In this document: positions 10,629 through 19,385 of the stretch, piece by piece
Layout of the letters: every line of letters begins with the position of its first letter
How positions within the stretch are numbered: the first letter of the stretch is position 1
NCBI RefSeq assembly: GCF_002847345.1
Contig: NZ_LXFV01000013.1
Coordinates: forward strand, 124,001-188,000
Direction: 5' to 3'
Length of the DNA: 64,000 nucleotides
Source: Pectobacterium peruviense
GTDB taxonomy: Bacteria > Pseudomonadota > Gammaproteobacteria > Enterobacterales > Enterobacteriaceae
Made by a program: the position numbers and the translations under genes
The notes under the pieces: model-generated
Database searches by the model: none
Told to the model about the DNA's origin: nothing
What the model saw: only the letters and a program-made list of their open reading frames with translations

Positions 10629-11636
10629 TCAGACCACCCCAAGCGGCAGGTCGTGGGTTTCCAGATAACGTCGACACAGACGAACGCTGTGGCTCGCCCA
10701 GTCTGGCCCCAGACTCTGCGCCATCTCCGTTTCCGCATGCGACCCTACCCACGCGGTAAGCTGGATACGCCGTTGAATCAGCAACGTCGGCAACAACGCC
10801 AGTTCTTCATCACTGACGTGAGCCACACGTTCGTAGCCACATAGCCAGTTTTCAACCCATTCGGCTGCGCGTGGATGATGCTCCGCAAAGCTAATTGCCG
10901 CCGCCAGATCGTGCAGATACCACCCCATGCCGCAATCGTCAAAATCGATTACCCGCGTTTCACCGCGATGCAGAAGCAGATTGGTCAGGCGCAGATCGGC
11001 ATGAATCAGCCCATAGCGGTGCGGCGCTTTACCAAACTCTGCCATTTCCGTCCCCATGCGATCGATAGCCTCCTCGACAATACCGTGTTCGCCACGTGAT
11101 AGATTCGGCGCGTCACGCCAACTCCCCCAGTGACTCTGCCCGCTCACCATCGTGTGATGATCCCAGACAATACGCTGGAAACCGTCAGGCTTTTGCCACT
11201 GACGGCTATGCTGGTGCAGGTGAGCGGTAATCTCACCCAGTTGCCGGAATGCACGCGGATCAATGTTGGTGGTCGGCATCTCGCCATCAATCCAGTGGAA
11301 CAGAACCGCGTAGCGACAGGAACCATCCGACAAACCCAGCGACTGCACCCGTTCCCCGCTCGCATCGCGTACTGCTTCTGGAACCACAATTCCCGTCTCA
11401 CGCAGCGCGTCCAACCACAGCAGCTCACTTTCAATCTCCGATTTCTGGTGATAGTGGCTGCGATGTAGCCGCAATGCATAGCGTTTACCCGCTGACGTAA
11501 CAAGAAACGTCGCATTTTCCGAGCGGCACAGCAGCCGCACTTCCCCTTGCAGCGCCGCCGGATAGCAGGCAAGCGCCCGGTGCGCCAGCGAGGTAATTTC
11601 CGCATTATTTAAGGTGTCATATTGCTTAGCACTCAT
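10629..11636 (-). CDS. APH-fold kinase, probable amino-alcohol or hydroxylysine kinase
   Basis: 335-residue aminoglycoside-phosphotransferase-fold kinase. With the start at 11636, the catalytic loop HADLRLTN has His212, Asp214 and Asn219, and the metal-binding IDFDD motif follows near 230. The start was chosen because GGAG lies 8 bases upstream; the frame stays open further but the extension is low-quality sequence. The family includes homoserine kinase II, choline/ethanolamine kinases and hydroxylysine kinase. Its neighbours, a divergent ethanolamine-type permease and a class-III PLP enzyme like ethanolamine-phosphate or phosphohydroxylysine phospho-lyase, point to phosphorylation of an amino alcohol (ethanolamine, 1-amino-2-propanol) or hydroxylysine. 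The substrate is inferred from context. Confidence 0.72.
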   Translation of the reverse strand: MSAKQYDTLNNAEITSLAHRALACYPAALQGEVRLLCRSENATFLVTSAGKRYALRLHRSHYHQKSEIESELLWLDALRETGIVVPEAVRDASGERVQSLGLSDGSCRYAVLFHWIDGEMPTTNIDPRAFRQLGEITAHLHQHSRQWQKPDGFQRIVWDHHTMVSGQSHWGSWRDAPNLSRGEHGIVEEAIDRMGTEMAEFGKAPHRYGLIHADLRLTNLLLHRGETRVIDFDDCGMGWYLHDLAAAISFAEHHPRAAEWVENWLCGYERVAHVSDEELALLPTLLIQRRIQLTAWVGSHAETEMAQSLGPDWASHSVRLCRRYLETHDLPLGVV

Positions 11637-11894
11637 GGTTTCCACTCCGACGCGAGTCAACGAGCGTTCAGCATGGCGTGTGTCGTACAGAGAAACTTGA
11701 CGCACCAGAACCCATGTTTGACCCCAGATGGCGTAGGGGCGATACCCACCATAAAAGTTGACTTCAGCGCGCAGCATTCGATACGCCCGCGTCAAGTTTT
11801 CCACCGGAAAGCGTGGGCATTATCGCTACACAAGCCAACAGGGGTTGCCGTACTGGCCCCGAATAACCATGAGCAAACTGACGGGGATAATGTG
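11637..11894. promoter_or_regulatory. Divergent promoter region, kinase and permease genes
   Basis: About 258 bases separate the start of the minus-strand kinase from the start of the plus-strand permease. Both reading frames stay open into this stretch, but the extensions resemble no protein and lack ribosome sites, so it is read as the shared regulatory region. It is the likely target of the AraC-family regulator. No operator was identified with confidence. Confidence 0.5.
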
Positions 11895-13256
11895 ATGACG
11901 AGCAAATTAAAGCCCACGCTGGGCGCCCTGCATTTGTGGGGTATCGCGGTAGGACTAGTAATTTCTGGTGAGTATTTTGGCTGGAGCTACGGCTGGGGCG
12001 TCGCGGGCACGTTAGGATTTTTGGTCACGACGCTGTTCATTGCCGCCATGTATACCTGTTTTATTTTTAGCTTTACCGAACTCACAACGGCGATCCCGCA
12101 TGCCGGTGGCCCTTTTGCCTACAGCCGACTCGCGTTCGGCGATCTGGGTGGATTGATTGCCGGTATGGCCACGCTGATTGAATTTGTTTTCGCGCCGCCC
12201 GCTATTTCGATGGCGATTGGTGCATACCTGAACGTGCAATATCCCGAGCTGAATCCCAAATTCGCCGCTGTTGGCGCATACCTTATCTTCATGAGCCTGA
12301 ACATTCTTGGCGTGAAGCTGGCGGCGATGTTTGAGCTGGTGGTTACGCTGCTCGCCGTCATGGAGCTTTTGGTGTTCATGGGCGTAGTCGCACCGGGTTT
12401 CAGCCTAAGCAATTTCGTGGCGCACGGCTGGGCGGGACAGAATGAGTTTTCGCCAAGTGCCATCTCCGGCATGTTTGCAGCAATACCATTCGCCATCTGG
12501 TTTTTCCTCGCTATCGAAGGCGCGGCAATGGCAGCCGAGGAGGCGAAGGATCCGAAACGCACGATCCCACGCGCCTATGTGAGCGGCATCCTTACGCTGG
12601 TGGTGCTGGCAATTGGCGTGATGGTGATGGCTGGTGGGGTAGGCGATTGGCGTCAGCTCTCCGACCTTAACGATCCCTTGCCACAGGCAATGAAGCTCAT
12701 CGTTGGGGAAAACTCCAACTGGATGCACATGCTGGTGTGGATTGGCCTGTTCGGCCTGATCGCAAGCTTCCACGGCATTATTCTGGGCTACTCGCGCCAG
12801 TTCTTCGCCTTGGCGCGCGCGGGCTATCTCCCGCCGGGGCTTGCCAAGCTGTCCCGCTTCCACACGCCACACCGCGCGATTCTGGCTGGTGGTGCGATCG
12901 GGATTGCCGCCATCTTCTGCGACGGGATTAACCTACAAGGCATGAACCTGACAGCAGCGATGATTACCATGGCGGTTTTTGGTGCCATCGTCATGTACAT
13001 CATGAGCATGTTAAGCCTGTTTCGCCTGCGCCGCAGCGCACCCAATATGGCACGCAGCTATCGCGCGCCCGGTTACCCTATCGTCCCCGCGTTCGCACTC
13101 GTCTGCGCCATCATCTGCCTGATTGCGATGCTCTGGTTCAACCCGGTGATCGGTGGGCTGTTCTGCACCTTTATGCTGCTCGGCTACCTCTATTTCCTGA
13201 CCACCAAAGCACGACGGGAACATCTGCTTGAGCCGCTTGTCGCCGATGCCAACTAA
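11895..13256 (+). CDS. APC-superfamily permease, ethanolamine permease (Eat) type
   Basis: 453-residue inner-membrane transporter with about 12 hydrophobic helices. The opening region VGLVISGEYFGWSYGWG, the glycine-rich helix 1 and the internal EGAAMAAEEAKDPKRTIPR segment are characteristic of the APC superfamily and most like the ethanolamine permease family. The start at 11895 has GGGG 9 bases upstream; a longer in-frame extension back to 11622 overlaps the divergent kinase gene and is not credible. The PLP-enzyme gene follows after 33 bases in the same operon. The likely cargo is ethanolamine or a related amino alcohol. Confidence 0.82.
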   Translation: MTSKLKPTLGALHLWGIAVGLVISGEYFGWSYGWGVAGTLGFLVTTLFIAAMYTCFIFSFTELTTAIPHAGGPFAYSRLAFGDLGGLIAGMATLIEFVFAPPAISMAIGAYLNVQYPELNPKFAAVGAYLIFMSLNILGVKLAAMFELVVTLLAVMELLVFMGVVAPGFSLSNFVAHGWAGQNEFSPSAISGMFAAIPFAIWFFLAIEGAAMAAEEAKDPKRTIPRAYVSGILTLVVLAIGVMVMAGGVGDWRQLSDLNDPLPQAMKLIVGENSNWMHMLVWIGLFGLIASFHGIILGYSRQFFALARAGYLPPGLAKLSRFHTPHRAILAGGAIGIAAIFCDGINLQGMNLTAAMITMAVFGAIVMYIMSMLSLFRLRRSAPNMARSYRAPGYPIVPAFALVCAIICLIAMLWFNPVIGGLFCTFMLLGYLYFLTTKARREHLLEPLVADAN

Positions 13257-13289
13257 CGCTAAGGCGCACATTTTATAACGGGAGAGATT

Positions 13290-14633
13290 ATGGCAACACG
13301 TTCAACCATCATGGATACCAACAGTTTCCGCGCCGAGCATGCCGACGCGCTGAGCGCGGATATCCGCACGCTGACCGATAAACGCAGCAAGATATTGGGC
13401 GAATCCTATCGGCTGTTTTACCGCAAACCCGTTCATCTGGTACGCGGTGAAGGGCAATACCTGTGGGATGCCGACGGCAAAAAATACCTCGATGTGTATA
13501 ACAATGTCGCCAGCATCGGCCACTGTCACCCTGCGGTGATAGAAGCCGTGCACCAGCAGATGACGATGCTCAATACCCACACGCGCTATCTGCACGAACG
13601 TATTCTGGACTATTCGGAGCAGCTCCTCGCCACCACACCGGCGGCGATTAACCGGGCCATGTATATGTGCACCGGTTCAGAAGCCAACGATCTGGCGATC
13701 CGCGTAGCGCGCGCCTGGAGCGGCGGCACGGGCGTGATCGTAACGCGCGAGGCCTACCACGGCACCAGCGAGTTGACCTCAGGTGTATCACCAGCATTAG
13801 GCAGCGGTCAGCCACTGGCAGCGACGACCCGACTGGTACCACCGCCGGACGCCTATCGTGTTAATACGCCGGACTTGGGCGTGTGGTTTGCCAATGAAAT
13901 CCAGAAACAGATCGACGATATGGCGGCTCACGGCATCAAATTCGCCGCGTTTCTCGCAGATTCCATTTTCTCTTCTGACGGCGTCCATCCCAACCCACGC
14001 GGTTTTTTACGTCCCGTGGTTGATGTCGTGCACCGCAACGGCGGTATTTTCATTGCTGATGAAGTTCAGCCCGGCTTCGCACGCACCGGCGACGCCTTTT
14101 GGGGTTTCGCACGACATGACGTGGTGCCAGATATCATCACCACCGGAAAACCGATGGGCAACGGCATCCCGGTTTCCGGGCTGCTGGCAAAAAGCGACGT
14201 GCTCGCCGCCTTCAGCGACCAGATCCCCTACTTCAACACGTTCGGTGGAAATCCGGTGGCAATGGCCGCAGCACAGGCGGTGCTAAAAGTGATCCACGAT
14301 GAGCAACTTCAGGAACACAGCCGCGTAGTCGGCGCACAGCTGCTGGCGGAACTGACCACTCTGCAAGACAAATACGCCAGTGTAGGCAACGTGCGCGGTG
14401 CCGGGTTATTCATCGGGTTTGAGTTGGTGAGCGACAGAGAAAGTAAAACGCCGGATAAAACGCTGGCGCTAAATCTGACGGAAGCGCTACGCGACCGTGG
14501 TGTTCTGACATCCGTCGCAGGCCCTTATGGCAACGTGCTTAAATTGCGCCCGCCGCTGGCGTTCCAAACTCAGGACATTGACTGGTTGGTCGGCGCGCTG
14601 GATGACTGTCTGGGGGCACTAACCCACGACTGA
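13290..14633 (+). CDS. Class-III PLP enzyme, probable amino-alcohol O-phosphate phospho-lyase
   Basis: 447 residues of the class-III aminotransferase fold. The PLP-binding Lys287 lies in TTGKPMGNG and Asp257 in ADEVQPGFART; SEAND near 128 is the phosphate-binding turn. The NxVxxxGHCHP and THTRYLHE segments resemble the animal AGXT2L1/AGXT2L2 group, which are phospho-lyases acting on phosphoethanolamine and 5-phosphohydroxylysine rather than true transaminases. GGAGAG precedes the ATG. With the kinase and permease it forms a plausible pathway: uptake, O-phosphorylation, then elimination of phosphate and ammonia to give an aldehyde. An ordinary omega-aminotransferase role is not excluded. Confidence 0.75.
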   Translation: MATRSTIMDTNSFRAEHADALSADIRTLTDKRSKILGESYRLFYRKPVHLVRGEGQYLWDADGKKYLDVYNNVASIGHCHPAVIEAVHQQMTMLNTHTRYLHERILDYSEQLLATTPAAINRAMYMCTGSEANDLAIRVARAWSGGTGVIVTREAYHGTSELTSGVSPALGSGQPLAATTRLVPPPDAYRVNTPDLGVWFANEIQKQIDDMAAHGIKFAAFLADSIFSSDGVHPNPRGFLRPVVDVVHRNGGIFIADEVQPGFARTGDAFWGFARHDVVPDIITTGKPMGNGIPVSGLLAKSDVLAAFSDQIPYFNTFGGNPVAMAAAQAVLKVIHDEQLQEHSRVVGAQLLAELTTLQDKYASVGNVRGAGLFIGFELVSDRESKTPDKTLALNLTEALRDRGVLTSVAGPYGNVLKLRPPLAFQTQDIDWLVGALDDCLGALTHD

Positions 14634-14688
14634 TTTTGCTTTCATTCACATCAGATTGCTTTAACACCACCGCAATGAACGGGCAAAC

Positions 14689-14716
14689 TCAGGAGCCTAC
14701 CGAAATAAGCTCCTGA
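14689..14716. terminator. Possible bidirectional terminator hairpin
   Basis: 8-bp inverted repeat TCAGGAGC and GCTCCTGA with a 12-base loop, between the convergent PLP-enzyme and ggt genes. No T-run follows, so the call is weak. Confidence 0.35.
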
Positions 14717-14725
14717 AGCCCCTTA

Positions 14726-16504
14726 TCAATACCCTATCGCTGCCCCCGCTGGGCGGCGGATATCATTTGCACCGTACAGGTAACCTTCACGGACTTTGCC
14801 AGATACCGCCGAGTCATTGCCTGAATCCGCTGGCGTCACGCCCACCGCACCCGGTAAGCCAACAAGAATCAGCTCCGCTGCGCCCCAAGGAGTCTGCTCG
14901 ACCATCTTGTAGCCGCGCTGCTTCAGCAGGTTCAGTGTATCGGCAGAGAGCCCGCGCTGTTCGTAATACACCTCATCCGGTAACCACTGGTGATGGATAC
15001 GTGGCGCATCTACCGCTTCCTGCGGTGCCATGCCGTGGTCGATAATATTCAGCGCCGTTTGCAACGTGATGGTGATAATGCGTGAACCACCAGGCGAGCC
15101 GAGCACCATGAAGACTTTGCCGTCTTTCGTCACCAGTGACGGGCTCATGGACGAAAGTGGGCGCTTACCGGGGGCGATCGAATTCCGTTCCCCTTGCACC
15201 AATCCATACAGGTTTTTCTCGCCAACTTTAACGGTAAAGTCATCCATTTCGTTATTGAGGAAGAAACCCGTACCCGGCGCAATCACTACCGAACCAAAAC
15301 GCCCGTTAACGGTATAAGTCGTGGACGCCGCGTTGCCCTGATTATCCACGATGGAATAGTGCGTCGTTTCTGGTCGCTCGTGCGGGCCAACTCCCGGCTG
15401 TACGTTTTTGGACGGCGTCGCGTTCTCCGGTTCGATTTGCTTGCGTATTTCGGCAGCGTAATCCTTACTCAACAGGCGCTCGACCGGATTACTGACAAAC
15501 GCTGGATCGCCGAGGTACGTGTTGCGGTCCATGTAAGCGTGACGCATCGCTTCCGTCAGCACATGAATGGTGGCTGCCGAGTTAAAGCCCGTCGATTTAA
15601 TGTCGTAACCTTCGACAATATTGAGAATTTCACACATCGTGACGCCCCCAGAGCTGGGCGGCGGTGAAGAGACAAACTGATAACCGCGATAGTTACAGGT
15701 TACCGGTGCCGTTTCGGTAATGCGATAATCGGCAAAATCAGCCGCGGTCAGAATGCCGCCGCCCTGCTTCGCCGCCTTCTCCACTGCCTGCGGGATCGTG
15801 CCTCTGTAAAAAGCGTCTGGCCCTTTAGCAGAAATCGCCGCCAACGTATTCGCCAGATCGGTTTGCACCAGCTTATCGCCGGGCTGCAACGGGCTGCCGT
15901 CAGGACGCAGGAAAATACGCGCCGCTTCAGGATCGGCTTTGAAGCGTTTGATGGTGGTGTCCAGAATATCGGTATCCGCACGCGTGAGTTCAAAACCTTC
16001 ACGCGCCAGTTTAATCGCTGGCGCCATCACCTGTTCACGCGTCAATTTGCCATATTTTTGCAACGCAGTATCCAGCCCCAACACCGTTCCCGGTACGCCA
16101 GCGGCCAGATAGCCGTACAGGCTCGCGTCTTTTTTCACGCTCCCATCCGCGTTCAGATACATGTTGGCACTGGCTGCCGCGGGTGCGGTTTCACGGAAGT
16201 TAATAAAGGTGTCTTTCCCATCGGCCAGATGCAGCGTCATAAACCCGCCGCCGCCGATATTGCCACAACAGGGATTCACCACCGCCTGTGCATAACCCAC
16301 GGCCACGGCGGCATCAATCGCATTGCCGCCCATTTTCATGATATCGACGCCAATCTGCGAAGCCAGATACTGCGAGCTGACCACCATGCCGTTTTTTGCT
16401 TCCACCGCAGGAGCAGACGCCGCCTGCACGGTTCCACTCACCAGCAGCGCCGTCACGCTCAGTGACAACAGCCATTTTCCCGATGTTGTGTTTTTTATTT
16501 TCAT
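14726..16504 (-). CDS. ggt: Gamma-glutamyltranspeptidase (periplasmic)
   Basis: Ntn hydrolase that transfers or hydrolyses the gamma-glutamyl group of glutathione and related compounds. 592 residues with a signal peptide of about 28 residues. The autoprocessing site is visible as Thr380 in ETTHYS, which becomes the N-terminus of the small subunit. Further family landmarks are GGNAIDAAVA near 59, NIGGGGFM near 82, PPPSSGGV near 281 and PLSSMSPS followed by GSPGGSRII in the small subunit. The gene stands alone, downstream of the strong terminator that follows lgoT. Confidence 0.96.
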   Translation of the reverse strand: MKIKNTTSGKWLLSLSVTALLVSGTVQAASAPAVEAKNGMVVSSQYLASQIGVDIMKMGGNAIDAAVAVGYAQAVVNPCCGNIGGGGFMTLHLADGKDTFINFRETAPAAASANMYLNADGSVKKDASLYGYLAAGVPGTVLGLDTALQKYGKLTREQVMAPAIKLAREGFELTRADTDILDTTIKRFKADPEAARIFLRPDGSPLQPGDKLVQTDLANTLAAISAKGPDAFYRGTIPQAVEKAAKQGGGILTAADFADYRITETAPVTCNYRGYQFVSSPPPSSGGVTMCEILNIVEGYDIKSTGFNSAATIHVLTEAMRHAYMDRNTYLGDPAFVSNPVERLLSKDYAAEIRKQIEPENATPSKNVQPGVGPHERPETTHYSIVDNQGNAASTTYTVNGRFGSVVIAPGTGFFLNNEMDDFTVKVGEKNLYGLVQGERNSIAPGKRPLSSMSPSLVTKDGKVFMVLGSPGGSRIITITLQTALNIIDHGMAPQEAVDAPRIHHQWLPDEVYYEQRGLSADTLNLLKQRGYKMVEQTPWGAAELILVGLPGAVGVTPADSGNDSAVSGKVREGYLYGANDIRRPAGAAIGY

Positions 16505-16716
16505 GAAGACCCCTTTATCCCGTTGATTTTACTGACTGCTTTATCTCTATCCTTTTGCAAAGCTAACTTGCAAAGTCCGCGCCAACAAACGGCAGCGGTT
16601 TAACAGACTCGCTAACGGCAGTAAAAAGCGTAGGAAAGGCATGAGAAATTGCGAGCATGTCGTGCCACCTTTGCGACACGGCACGATCAATACGCACCGT
16701 CATAAAGCAACGTGAC

Positions 16717-16760
16717 AAAAAACCGCCCCGCAGAAGGAAGGGGGTAAAGATGCGGGGCGG
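16717..16760 (-). terminator. Rho-independent terminator of lgoT
   Basis: Read on the minus strand: a 9-bp GC-rich stem, CCGCCCCGC paired with GCGGGGCGG, followed by six T. It lies just past the lgoT stop and separates that gene from ggt. Confidence 0.85.
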
Positions 16761-16767
16761 CGGAGAA

Positions 16768-18117
16768 TCAATCCTTACGGGGATCGCTAATCGGTTGGCG
16801 AACCAGGAAGATGTAGGCCAGAGCACCCAATACCGTCACACAGCCACAGATGATCAGAGCCAGACGGAAAGAATTCGTGGTGTCCACAATAAAACCGGTC
16901 ACGATCGGGGCAAACGATGCACAAATGAAGCTGGCAAAGTTTTGGATACTGCCAACCGATGCCGTCATACGCGACGCAACGGCAACATGGATCAGCCCCC
17001 AGCATGATGTTCCAGCAAAGTGAATGCAGAACAGCGCCATACTAATCAGTGACACCGCTTCTATTGAGGTTGTCGCCTGTGGTACCACAAAAGTAAAAGC
17101 CGCAGAGCACAACATACCGGCAATGATGCAGATTTTACGGCTCTTGATCGGTTCCATTCCCCTTTTCACCAGCCAGTCCGTGACATAGCCGTTCACCAGC
17201 ATCCCCGCGGCACCAAACAGGAAAGGAATCGCGGCCATCAGACCCGTGCTTTTTAAATCCAGGTTATAAGCCGTTTGCAGATAACCGGGCAGCCAGGCTA
17301 GATACAACCATGCGGTATAGTTGATGCCGCTAAAGCCCAGCATCATGCCCCACATCGTGCGGTTACGGAACAGACTACGCCATTCAATAAAACTCAGCGG
17401 ATCGCGACGAGCGTTTACACTGCCTGCGTTCAGGTAAGTCTGCTCATCAGCGGTGAGTTCGATCTGCTCACGGTTGCGGTACAACATATACCAGCCGATA
17501 GCGAGGAAAATGCCAAATAGGCCGATGGTAATGAACATACCGCGCCAGCCCATGACCAACATCATCGCAGCCAGAATGGGTGGGCTCATCGCAACACCAA
17601 TAGTTGAAGCCGCATTAAAGAACCCCATCGGGCGGCCACGTTCTTTGATGTTAAACCAGTCGTTTATCACCTTCACACCACATGGGTTCATCGGTGCTTC
17701 GCCAATCCCCATGCCAATACGAACCAGTACAAATTGAGTAAAGCTGTGCACCATGCCAGACAGCGCCTGAAACAGTGACCAGAAAAACATCCCAAGGCCC
17801 AGCATAATGCGCGGGCCTTTACGATCCAGCAACGGGCCACAAGGGAGCTGTGCAATCCCATAGGCAAGAGAGAAAACGGAGAGCAATGCCCCGATTTCTG
17901 TCGCACTCAGCCCCAATTCCTGACGAATAGTTAAGTTAGCCACTGAAAGAGAACTGCGGTCGAGATAATTAATCACCGCAGCAAAAAATAGAAGAATCAT
18001 TGCCGTGGTTTGAATACGTTTAATTCGACTACTGCGTTGAACTATTCCTTCTGGCGGTGCTGAAGAACGGGTATCAAACGAAGAACGCGGGTCTAGCGTT
18101 ATATTATTTTTTTCCAC
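16768..18117 (-). CDS. lgoT: L-galactonate transporter LgoT (MFS, ACS family)
   Basis: 449-residue major-facilitator symporter of the anion:cation symporter family with about 12 hydrophobic helices. It closely resembles E. coli LgoT (YjjL), including the N-terminal NYLDRSSLSVAN, the helix 2-3 loop GPLLDRKGPR and the C-terminal ISDPRKD. Translation begins at GTG with AGGAG 8 bases upstream. The gene lies next to lgoR and lgoD, as in E. coli, which supports L-galactonate as the substrate. A 9-bp terminator stem follows the stop. Confidence 0.92.
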   Translation of the reverse strand: MEKNNITLDPRSSFDTRSSAPPEGIVQRSSRIKRIQTTAMILLFFAAVINYLDRSSLSVANLTIRQELGLSATEIGALLSVFSLAYGIAQLPCGPLLDRKGPRIMLGLGMFFWSLFQALSGMVHSFTQFVLVRIGMGIGEAPMNPCGVKVINDWFNIKERGRPMGFFNAASTIGVAMSPPILAAMMLVMGWRGMFITIGLFGIFLAIGWYMLYRNREQIELTADEQTYLNAGSVNARRDPLSFIEWRSLFRNRTMWGMMLGFSGINYTAWLYLAWLPGYLQTAYNLDLKSTGLMAAIPFLFGAAGMLVNGYVTDWLVKRGMEPIKSRKICIIAGMLCSAAFTFVVPQATTSIEAVSLISMALFCIHFAGTSCWGLIHVAVASRMTASVGSIQNFASFICASFAPIVTGFIVDTTNSFRLALIICGCVTVLGALAYIFLVRQPISDPRKD

Positions 18118-18210
18118 GCCTGGCTCCTGGACATTATAATTTTATCTTTACTCGACGTAGGGTTGAGTAAAGTGGCTTTAAATGAAAAGCAATGAAATAC
18201 GTAATCACTA

Positions 18211-18248
18211 CTCACGAGTTTTTATTACTAAAGTCGACTTCTCGTGAG
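18211..18248. repeat. Inverted repeat between lgoT and lgoR
   Basis: CTCACGAG and CTCGTGAG, a perfect 8-bp inverted repeat with a 22-base gap, in the 213-base spacer upstream of lgoT. A second AT-rich inverted repeat, AAAACCGT and ACGGTTTT, lies at 18288-18320 nearer the lgoR stop and could be a weak terminator. An operator or leader-structure role for the first is a guess. Confidence 0.35.
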
Positions 18249-18330
18249 CATAGATAAGAGATATTTCTCAGGCGTTTTTATTTTGATAAAACCGTGCTCC
18301 TGATAATGGTTTACGGTTTTTAATTGGTTT

Positions 18331-19245
18331 TTAATGGTCAGTACGAACAGTCTGGTTAATTGAGCGAATCATCGATTGTTTAGCTGAATTCAAATGGTTA
18401 CGAAGTGCCAACGTGGCATCCAGATCGCTTCGGCAGATCAACGCACTCAGGATGGTCATATGCTCGTCAATCGCGATGATGTTGCGCTGTTTGAGATCGC
18501 TTTCATCCCACTGATAGTGGAAGTGAAATATCACGGAGATAATTTCAAGAGACTGATCGAAAAAGACATTTTCGGCAGCAGAAAGTAAAAGCGCATGAAA
18601 GTTACGGTCGAGCTGCGAGAACATACGAAAACTGTTACCAATGCTGTCACGTAACATGCGGTGGCGTTCCAGCAAAGTTTTAGCCTGTAGCCAGCGGGGG
18701 TCGTCATCCGGCAGATTGAGGAAGTGTTGCAGAGCATGCGTCTCCAACATTTCCCGCAATTCAAACAGCTGTTCTGCGTAGGCCTGATCGAACTCTTTCA
18801 TGCTCCACTGCCCACGTTTTTCGTTCTGAATCAGGTTGTAACGCCCAAATTTCAAAAGATACTCACGCACTACCACTGGGCTAACACCGGCGTCACGCGC
18901 GAGTTGTAGCTCTGAGAATGTCTCACCCACGCGGAGCTGACGCTGGTTGATCATGGTGAAAAACGCCTGCTCGAAAATGCGGTTTTGCTCATCCATCGGC
19001 GCGGTAATACAGGTGAATCCATCGTCGTGGTCGGGTTTTCGGGCGATCACATAATCGCTGCTAACCTGCGTAAGCACGCCGCAATCGCGCAGATGAACCA
19101 GAATATGGCGTACCGTTGTGCGGCTGATGTTATACATCTCTGCCAGCGCATTTTGCGACGGCAGAGGCGATGGAATATGACCGCGTGCCATATCATCGAT
19201 AATCTGATTAATGACATTGTGACGTAAATTTTGCGAACGGCTCAT
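18331..19245 (-). CDS. lgoR: GntR-type regulator LgoR of L-galactonate genes
   Basis: 304 residues, the same length as E. coli LgoR (YjjM). The start at 19245 was chosen over a longer frame because AAGGAG lies just upstream and the N-terminus SRSQNLRHNVINQ matches the family. It carries two winged-helix-like segments: one at about 8-75 (ALAEMYNISRTTVRHIL) and a second at about 105-160 (SELQLARDAGVSPVVVREYL), followed by an FCD-like all-helical effector domain. It is divergent from lgoD and probably controls both lgoT and lgoD-uxaB. Confidence 0.9.
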   Translation of the reverse strand: MSRSQNLRHNVINQIIDDMARGHIPSPLPSQNALAEMYNISRTTVRHILVHLRDCGVLTQVSSDYVIARKPDHDDGFTCITAPMDEQNRIFEQAFFTMINQRQLRVGETFSELQLARDAGVSPVVVREYLLKFGRYNLIQNEKRGQWSMKEFDQAYAEQLFELREMLETHALQHFLNLPDDDPRWLQAKTLLERHRMLRDSIGNSFRMFSQLDRNFHALLLSAAENVFFDQSLEIISVIFHFHYQWDESDLKQRNIIAIDEHMTILSALICRSDLDATLALRNHLNSAKQSMIRSINQTVRTDH

Positions 19246-19385
19246 GAGAGATCTCCTTTTTGCACACATTAAAAACCGATTTAAAACATTTTTATGAGTC
19301 CGCATTCACAATTTACACCTCCTGTTTCTCATCAATATTTTTTTTCATCAATATCTGAAAAAACAAAAAACAGGAGAGAATAATC
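19246..19385. promoter_or_regulatory. lgoR-lgoD divergent regulatory region
   Basis: 140 AT-rich bases between the divergent starts. It holds a direct repeat TCATCAATAT at 19329-19338 and 19345-19354 (16 bases apart, start to start) just before the lgoD ribosome site AGGAGAG. This is a candidate regulator site; no experiment is implied. Confidence 0.4.

Noticed and set aside
11622-11894. N-terminal extension of the permease frame
   Set aside because: Not hydrophobic, overlaps the start of the divergent kinase gene, and has no ribosome site; the start at 11895 does.
14734-14790. Possible reading of the ggt C-terminus as a separate gene
   Set aside because: It is the normal end of the small subunit of gamma-glutamyltranspeptidase, in one continuous frame.
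15863-16465. 200-codon plus-strand open frame
   Set aside because: Antisense to ggt, whose catalytic motifs are all in frame.
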